Assembly (NCBI RefSeq): GCF_964656455.1
Contig: NC_135717.1
Coordinates: 145,156,308 to 145,220,307 of the forward strand
Length of the DNA stretch: 64,000 bases
From: Halichoerus grypus
Lineage: Eukaryota > Chordata > Mammalia > Carnivora > Phocidae
Direction of reading: 5' to 3'
In this document: positions 57,739 through 64,000 of the stretch, piece by piece
How the letters are laid out: each line of letters begins with the position of its first letter
Position numbering within the stretch: the first letter of the stretch is position 1
Made by a program: the position numbers and the translations under genes
Notes under the pieces: generated by a model
The model's database searches: none
Seen by the model: only the letters and a program-made list of their open reading frames with translations
Told to the model about the DNA's origin: nothing

Positions 57739-57901
57739 CTTATCTTCAATCCATGCATTATAGCCAGGAGGACTTAATCCCATATTCACAACACTAGCTA
57801 TTAGCAGTGATAATAGCATCAGAGGAGAAATATATTTCCACATATAGTAGTAATATCTGTTGGGAGCAAACCCCAGCATATCTTTCAGGTCTTCCATAAA
57901 T
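57739..57901 (-). CDS. SLC6A15: SLC6A15 exon: intracellular loop and TM11 (penultimate exon)
   Basis: A 163-bp internal exon. The acceptor is TTCTTTTTATTTAG|A (AG at 57903-57902) and the donor AAG|GTAAAA (GT at 57738-57737). Its first base completes the split lysine codon; 54 codons follow and it ends in phase 0. The product reads [20 protein letters not shown] (cytoplasmic loop between TM10 and TM11), then [20 protein letters not shown] (TM11), then [14 protein letters not shown] (extracellular loop towards TM12). The tyrosine run before TM11 and the LSPPGYNAW segment are distinctive of SLC6A15. An open frame continues to 57544, but the part beyond 57739 is intron and does not resemble the transporter. 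The phase and sequence join smoothly to the exons on either side. Confidence 0.96.
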
Positions 57902-59268
57902 CTAAATAAAAAGAAAGCATTTAATTATGCCTTGAGTTATATTTCTATACCTTAAAAATGTGCATTATATCAACAGTTTGACAAGGGTTTAGCTATGATA
58001 CCCTATGACATTTTATACTGAATCAAAAAATCATATTGGGAGATGACTTATAAGTTAAGAGCATTCATAAGGTAAAGTGTAAACAGTTAAGTATTGTGAT
58101 TTTTGTTTAGTGAAAGCACTCAAACCAATTACTGAAAAGTTTCCCACTGATGACTTTCTACTCTATAAACATAATATTTGCAATACATTCAAAATTCCTT
58201 GTCTCTTTTTTATTTAGCAATAATTAATTAATATCATCCAGTATCTAATCAGTGTTTATATAATCTAAACTTTCACTTCTTTTCATAGTCTATTTGTTGG
58301 AATTGAAAGGGTCCACACATTGCAACTGGCTGATGTGTTTCTCAAACCCCTTTTTCATCTCTTACGTTCCTCCTACATCTCTTTTTTGTTTCTTCCAATT
58401 TTTTTTTCAATCAGCTGGACACTCTATACCATAGTAATCTCACAGTCTGGATTTTGCTGATTACATCCACACAGTGGTGCTTCACAAGTGCATCTGATCC
58501 TCCTATTTCCTGTAAATTAGTACTTAGACTTAGTAACCCTTAGGCTTATGTTGTTGTTTTAAGAAGTTTATCATGGTATTATTTACATGAAATAAAGTTC
58601 ACACTTTTAGGTATATGATGTCAACACTGTCAAGGCATAGTCATTACATAGTGGTCTATATATCTCTTATTATTTATCTAGAGATAATCATCGCCCACCC
58701 ACCAGTGTTCCAGTAGATTTTTTGGCTGTGTAAAGACAGTTCTCTAGTAGAGACTTCAAAGAGAGATCATAGTAACTATATTCCCTAATTTCTTGTATGC
58801 TCATAATTGTCTGTCTGTGGTCACTATACTTGAATGTGAGTGTTGCTGGTTTAAACATCTGTGGCTTATGTTTTCTTTCCTTGAGAATTGTAAATATTCT
58901 AACTACATAATATTGTTACAAAAAATTTGTTGACTATCAGATTTTTCTCTCATAAATAATTTTGATTGATTTGTTTGTTACTGTTTTTGCCTGGATGGCC
59001 CTTTTTATTTTCTTTATTTTTTTATTTTTTTGTCTTGAAGTAAGAGCCTAGACTATGTCCTGGTGTTGCCTTATGTCTATTTTTCCAAGTGTATCATGTG
59101 CCCTTTCAACATTCAGGTTGTCACTTATTTTAGGCAAGTTTCTTCAATTACAGCATTTAATATTGTTCCAGCCACTGCTTTTAGAGGACTTCACTGTACA
59201 CATGTGGAGTCCTCTTTGTTTAACTCCTGCTCCTATTCCTTTTCTTAGCTCCTTTGCTATTTCTTCTT
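57902..59268. other. SLC6A15 intron sequence, AT-rich
   Basis: Near 58556-58640 TAAGAAGTTTATCATGGTAT followed by TATTTACATGAAATAAAGTT suggests a small antisense old-L1 relic. Nothing else recognised in this half of the 3530-bp intron. Confidence 0.4.
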
Positions 59269-59480
59269 CTTCTTCTTTTTTTTTTTTAAGATTTTATTTG
59301 TTTATTTGAAAGATAGAGAGGTAGTGAGCGAGAGAGAGAGCGCGTGCAAGCAGGAGGGAAAGGGAGAAGCAGAGCCCCCGCCCTGAGCAGGGAGCCCAAA
59401 GTGGGACTCGATCCCAGGACCCTGGGATCATGACCTGAGCCAATTCAGATGCTTAACCAACTGAACCACCCAGGCGCCCC
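59269..59480 (-). repeat. CAN SINE in SLC6A15 intron, same strand as the gene
   Basis: Reverse full-length copy with AAGATTTTATTTGTTTATTT tail, GCGAGAGAGAGAGCGCGTGC, GGGATCATGACCTGAGCC and a head ending CCACCCAGGCGCCCC. Flanked by TTGCTATTTCTTCTT (59254-59268) and TTGTATTTCTTCTT (59481-59494). Confidence 0.95.
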
Positions 59481-59494
59481 TTGTATTTCTTCTT

Positions 59495-61431
59495 GATTTA
59501 AAGAAAAGTATTCCTCCTTTCTAGCTTCTAATTCTTGTGGAACTAGTCATTGTGCTTATTGTTTTTGTGTTCTTTTTAATTTGATCATCATCTGAATATT
59601 AATATTCACAATTATTTCCTGAGTTCTATCACCTGTTTTCAAATCTTCCTTTTCTTTAATTATCATATTTCTTGATTTTTAAACAACTGATGTATGCTAT
59701 TCTTTTTCTTTTAGAAAAATATATTTCAACTCATTTTTGAAATATGGTTAGTTTTTCATCTATTTTGCTTATGTTCTTTTGTTGTCTGCAGGGATTTATT
59801 CTGTTCCTTTCCTCTTTTTTAAAAAATATTTTTCCTAAGATTTGGCCACATTCAAGTGAAGTGAATTTTCTTGCATTTTTAGACACTAACATATACACCA
59901 AAAGATGGAAGAGCATTTTTTGGGCATTTTCAAAAAAGAGATTTCTATCTTAGAAGGTTATTGTTAGGCTCATAGGCAATGTATGCAGAGCACACTACCT
60001 TGCATACAGTAGAAATTTAGTAGGTGCACATATAGAAGGACTTTAATAGAGACCAGTTTAATAACTACTATTAGTAGTAGTATCACTACTCTTGCTGTTG
60101 TTAACTATTATTATTTAGGGACACTAACTACTAAGAAGAGATATTTTGTACTATGCCTATTGTAAATGACAAACTGTTGAAATGGAAATCTAAATTATGA
60201 TCTTATTGATCCACAGATCAGTCCAATGATAATATCAAATTCCAACACAGTGCAAGTTAGGGGTATCTTGGTAGAGTATAGGGATACCTAATTTTGAAAT
60301 TGCCTTCTAAATTACAGTCCTGGCTTGTAACTAACATTCTTGTTCTCCTGCACAAGTAAGGCTAATTTTCCATCTATAATATGGATGATATTAGTTACCA
60401 CAGGGTATTTTTATGAGGATTCAGATTTAATGCATGTCAGACAGCTATTACTTCTATTGCCATATAGTACATGATTATTAAAAGTAAGTCTCCCTCCCCT
60501 TCCTTGCCTGGAGCTTTTGACACTAATAAAAACATTCTCCAAGCTTTGTCACGAAGCTCATTCAATACCAGTAACATTCTCTATGTTGTTTAAGAGGACT
60601 CTGGTCTTCACGCAACACACTCCTTGCTCCTTTACGTAGACCTCTAATAAGCTTGCCGATCTTACTGCCTTAGTCCATATATGTTAACTAAAGACAACAA
60701 CTTTAAAAAAAAATATTGTACAAAACCTCCAGTAACCTTTTTCTTCTGAGATTACTCTAATGCCTCATTTCATGCCAAGTATATATACTTTTCACATCAA
60801 GCAGGTATATAATTTAGAGGTTTAGGCATCTAGTTATTCAAGTAATGACTCCACGTGAATATGAAGTTTGGGCATAGCAAATGCCACATATGCCTCCAAG
60901 CAGGATAGATCACTTCCCAAAACTGACCTGCTACATAGGACGTTATGTATCATAATAAAATAAAACTCCTCCCATAAAACAGATTAGCAAAGTAATTAGG
61001 AAGACAGGCTTTAAAGTTAAGCAGAGACAGCTATGAATCCCAGGTGTGCCTCTGTCCAGGTGATGAGCAAGTCACATGGTGTCTCATAAGCCTGAGAAAT
61101 GTGAAATGTGGACAACTATAATAACTTAAAACAACTTAACAAGGTTCTTGGAGCATAGCCATTACTCACTAGATCCTGGAAGATACTATTTCATAACTAG
61201 AATTAAATCAAAGCTCCAGAATCCCAGATTATATTACCATCCGCACAATTCTATCTAATCACCTAATAGAAGAATAGACTTTATTAAAAGGATTGAACCA
61301 AGAAGAGCCTGCAAAAGATTTGATTTTGTTGCAAAGAATTTTTCCCTCCTCTTCTAAATGAAAAAGATATTGACAATTGGTCTTTCCAATACAGAGATGA
61401 AAAATGAATGCATAAAAGCAAATATACTTAC
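59495..61431. other. SLC6A15 intron sequence with MIR-like relics
   Basis: MIR-like text at about 60300-60450 (TATAATATGGATGATATTAG) and 60990-61170 (GAAGACAGGCTTTAAAGTTA, CAGGTGATGAGCAAGTCACA, TAAGCCTGAGAAATGTGAAA). The rest is unassigned AT-rich DNA. Confidence 0.5.
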
Positions 61432-61591
61432 TTATCTATGCCATAAACAAAGGCTACAGCAATATTCTCCAAAATGACTACAATTAGCAGAGGGAGTGTA
61501 GCAGAATAATCATCAAACATTGTAACGAAGTAATTTCCAGAGCGTTGCACAAATATCAGGCCGATACAAAATGCCAAAAGACAACAGATAA
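61432..61591 (-). CDS. SLC6A15: SLC6A15 exon: end of TM9, extracellular loop, TM10 (third-from-last exon)
   Basis: A 160-bp internal exon of a sodium-coupled branched-chain/neutral amino acid transporter of neuronal membranes. On the minus strand the acceptor is a pyrimidine-rich tract ending TTTTGTACAG (AG at 61593-61592). The donor is AA|GTAAGT (GT at 61431-61430). The exon carries the last two bases of a split codon, 52 whole codons, then AA of a lysine codon finished by the next exon. The translation begins [15 protein letters not shown] (end of TM9), then [15 protein letters not shown] (extracellular loop 5 and the entry to TM10), then [19 protein letters not shown] (TM10 and the start of the intracellular loop). 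The FDDYSA...ILEN pattern corresponds to the FDYYSA...FFEC region of other SLC6 carriers. The exact run is, as I recall it, characteristic of SLC6A15 rather than SLC6A17 or SLC6A16. Confidence 0.95.
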
Positions 61592-61993
61592 CTGTACAAA
61601 AGAAATAGATGAAAAAATTAAGCTTTTATTCAGTCCAGTCTTTTACATTTAATTATGAGTTATTATATTCAAACAACGTTGTCTTCACTTTTATAACTTT
61701 TCAATGATAAAAATAGGCAACACCTTTCCTGATACTATGGAATATAATACATTGGGAGTTGCCTGGATTTAGCCCCAGATTTAATATGAATCCATTGTAA
61801 GACAGTAACTTTTGACCAGCTACAATTAATATAAAAGCTTAGAGAGATTCCTGGGATCCATATAATATTCTCATATTTATGCTAGACTCTATTCTCTCAC
61901 ACACTTTAGTAGAGAAGCTGTCAAAAATAAAAGATGACTGCGTTCTATTTCTCAACCACCTTTGAGCAGAGGCGAGTAAAAGTAGTAGAGCAG

Positions 61994-62093
61994 ACAGCAG
62001 GAAGTCTGCTTCTCCCTTTCCCTCTGCCTCCTCCCCCACCCAACTCATGCTCTATCTCTCTTAAATAAAAAAAATAAAATCTTAGAAAAAAAA
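61994..62093 (+). repeat. 5'-truncated CAN SINE in SLC6A15 intron, antisense to the gene
   Basis: Only the 3' half is present: GGAAGTCTGCTTCTCCCTTT, CT-rich stretch, TTAAATAAAAAAAATAAAAT tail. AAAAGTAGTAGAGCAG flanks it perfectly (61978-61993 and 62094-62109), so truncation happened at insertion. Confidence 0.95.
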
Positions 62094-62336
62094 AAAAGTA
62101 GTAGAGCAGGTACTGGCAGTTTGGGAGGGGAGAAAACAAACATCCTTGGGTTCAATCACATGGGGGTTCCCTGACAATCTCCCTAAGTATGGGTTAAGTG
62201 AAGTCATCACCTCCATTTCTCAAGGACAATGCTAGTTGTATGAGTTGCATCATACATAAATGAATATTATATATAAACATATAACGTAGAGATGGAAAAG
62301 TAACATTTACTTGGAGTCTATCGCATACTGAAATTT

Positions 62337-62533
62337 TCTTTTCTTAAGATTTTATTTATTTATTTGACAGAGAGAGTACACAGTGAGAGAAGGGACACAG
62401 CAGGGGGAATGGGAGAGGGAGAAGCAGGCTTCCCGCTGAGCAGGGAGCCCGATGTGGGGCTCCATCCCAGGACCCTGGGATCATGACCTGAGCCGAAGGC
62501 AGACGCTTAACGACTGAGCCACCCAGGCGCCCC
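62337..62533 (-). repeat. CAN SINE in SLC6A15 intron, same strand as the gene
   Basis: Near-consensus full-length reverse copy ending GCCACCCAGGCGCCC. TACTGAAATTT (62326-62336) and TACTGAAATAT (62534-62544) flank it. Confidence 0.95.
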
Positions 62534-62544
62534 TACTGAAATAT

Positions 62545-63314
62545 TTAAATGCTTGTCCCAGTATACTGTACTCAAAGTCTCAGGATGGAAGTAGCAGGGC
62601 TTGAACCACAGCCTGTGTCACTTTCACTCTCACCTACTTACACCGTAGTACATGGTGAATATGAAGAAAGCATATTCTAGGTGGTACAGATAGTAAGAGC
62701 TTTGCTGGAGATTTGAGAGTAAAGACTATAAGTAATTTACTTATCTAAGTCCTACTGTACTATCAGACAAGACAAAAGCACAACGTTTCATTGAGGTGAA
62801 ATATGACTTTAAGTATAGGTATGATCCCAAAAGACAGGTAATGGGAAAAGAGAGGACATTCCCCTTTGCTCTGACCAAACAGGTTCTCCCAGTGGGGTTC
62901 ACCAAATACTACTTCGTGTGTTTTTTCCCTCTACACTGTTGCTTTTCCCTTAATTTTGCAAGCCCTCTTACTACAGGGGGGTTTAGATACGGGGCAAAGA
63001 TGAGGAAAGTGGCGAAGATGTTATTTAGTATGCACATCAGGCAGGATACAGGTAGCCTTGAATTAAATAGAAACTTCAGAAGTAGAGACTGCCTCATTTG
63101 GGAGAAGATAAGGAAGTTTCTCATTTATAGCTGAGTTAAGACATAAGCATTTAATAAACTGTTAAAATTGTTTTACACGTACATACACAAACTTAGCAGA
63201 GCACTAATTGATAAAATACATATTTGAAAGTTATTTATACAGCAGTTATTACTAAATCTTTCAGAGCCAAAAACAGAACTTCGATGAGCTTGTATATTAC
63301 TGCCCAACATTCAA

Positions 63315-63317
<3 letters not shown>
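62545..63317. other. SLC6A15 upstream intron, no exon recognised
   Basis: The 112-codon plus-strand frame (62796-63134) and the 71-codon minus frame (62909-63124) do not read as SLC6A15 and lack paired splice sites in a compatible phase. Confidence 0.5.

Positions 63318-63363
<46 letters not shown>
63318..63363. repeat. (TA)23 microsatellite in SLC6A15 intron
   Basis: Uninterrupted TA dinucleotides over 46 bp. Confidence 0.95.
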
Positions 63364-63365
<2 letters not shown>

Positions 63366-63799
63366 TATAGACATATATTTTCTAATTTGTTTTTGCATCA
63401 CTTACCAACACTGTTCCTGCACTCTGGTCTGGCTGGCTTCCTTAACTGTTCCCTTTATCTCTGTTTATATATGTTAAACTAAAGCTATTACTAAAGCTAT
63501 CCTCTGACCCCTACAAGACCCTTCCCCTTTCCAATTCAACTACCATCCCTGTCACTGATAGTTCCATCATATATTTAGATGACCCTCGCAGCTTCTTAAT
63601 TCTTGTAACATGTTAAATCACTACTATGCCATCTATCAGTATATTACATGGTGTAAGTCAGACTTGGTGTTAGTTATCAGTTCTATTATTTTTGGAGACA
63701 AGGCTCTCCTATATCTCTATCTCTTTTATAATTTCTCTTATATCCTGTATATCCTTCAAGTGCAAGGATGGTGCAGTACAAAACTGGTACTCTATTTCT

Positions 63800-63991
63800 T
63801 TTTTAAGATTTTATTTATTTGACACAGAGAGAGAGCACAAGCAGGGGAAGCAGCAGGCAGAAGGAGAGGGAGAGGGAGAAGGAGGCTCCCCTGCAGAGCA
63901 GGGACCCCAACGTGGGGGTCCATCCCAAGACCCTGGGATCATGACCTGAGCCAAAGGCAGTCGCCCAACCAACTGAGCCACCCAGGCACCC
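63800..63991 (-). repeat. CAN SINE at the right edge, same strand as the gene
   Basis: Reverse copy with TTAAGATTTTATTTATTTGA tail, GGGATCATGACCTGAGCC, and a head ending CCACCCAGGCACCCC. CAAAACTG precedes the copy region (63779-63786) and follows it (63993-64000); the duplication may continue past the window. Confidence 0.92.
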
Positions 63992-64000
63992 CCAAAACTG

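Larger units (their letters stand above)
55290..64000 (-). other. SLC6A15: SLC6A15 gene, 3' part (last three exons, introns, 3' UTR)
   Basis: The 3' portion of a vertebrate SLC6 transporter gene runs right to left. Seen: three exons with AG acceptors and GT donors, compatible phases (2 then 0), an intron of 3530 bp (57902-61431), an intron of 1089 bp (56650-57738), and at least 2409 bp of further intron from 61592 to the window edge. The reading frame is intact and ends at TAG (56280-56278). No upstream exon was recognised between 61592 and 64000, so the start and about two thirds of the protein lie outside. From memory, the human protein is about 730 residues and the human gene is at 12q21, with a gene-poor interval beyond its 3' end. 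That agrees with the empty 55 kb to the left. The 3' limit is an estimate from the poly(A) signal. Confidence 0.9.

Noticed and set aside
62796..63134. 112-codon frame in the SLC6A15 intron
   Set aside because: On the opposite strand to the gene, without SLC6 or other recognisable features. The region between 61592 and 64000 was read on the minus strand for a further SLC6A15 exon and none was found.

Overview
The window is nuclear DNA from a mammal, most likely a non-canid caniform carnivore (bear, seal or mustelid lineage). The main evidence is more than 20 copies of the carnivore tRNA-Lys-derived CAN SINE, whose head reads GGCGCCTGGGTGGCTCAG, followed by a CT-rich stretch and an (AAATA)n/A tail. 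The dog-specific head variant (GGGATCCCTGGGTGGCGCAG) was not seen, which argues against Canis itself. Carnivore-type LINE-1 3' ends, MIR, L2, MER5/MER20 and Tigger relics complete a typical placental repeat landscape. There are no operons, CRISPR arrays or prokaryotic features.

Only one protein-coding gene is supported. On the minus strand, three exons (61432-61591, 57739-57901, 56278-56649) encode the last ~231 residues of the SLC6-family neutral amino acid transporter SLC6A15 (B0AT2/NTT73). They cover the end of TM9 through TM12 and the cytoplasmic C-terminal tail. All three have consensus splice sites and matching phases. The gene enters from the right edge, where its upstream exons lie, and ends in a 3' UTR whose first AATAAA on the minus strand is at 55312-55307.

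Positions 1 to about 55,290 lie downstream of the gene and contain no supported gene. This AT-rich intergenic DNA is a layered record of transposition. From left to right it holds: SINE-rich sequence with LTR-like relics (1-9.7 kb); largely unique or ancient DNA (9.7-15.9 kb); an old antisense L1 broken by a young L1 fragment and a SINE (16-17.7 kb); a twin-primed carnivore L1 (22.1-22.9 kb); L2/MIR-rich sequence (23-31 kb); MER5/MER20 relics and further SINEs (31-37.5 kb); an L1 3' end (38.9-39.5 kb); an L2 split by an old L1 (42-44 kb); an ERVL-MaLR-like LTR (46.6-47.05 kb); a second twin-primed L1 (47.6-48.3 kb); a Tigger-like DNA transposon (49.65-50.15 kb); and mostly unique sequence up to the gene.

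No previously undescribed biological system was found. The most informative observations are two independent 5'-inverted (twin-primed) L1 insertions with target-site duplications, two classes of carnivore L1 3' end that differ by a duplicated 3' UTR unit, and several SINE insertions whose long, near-perfect target duplications suggest recent activity.
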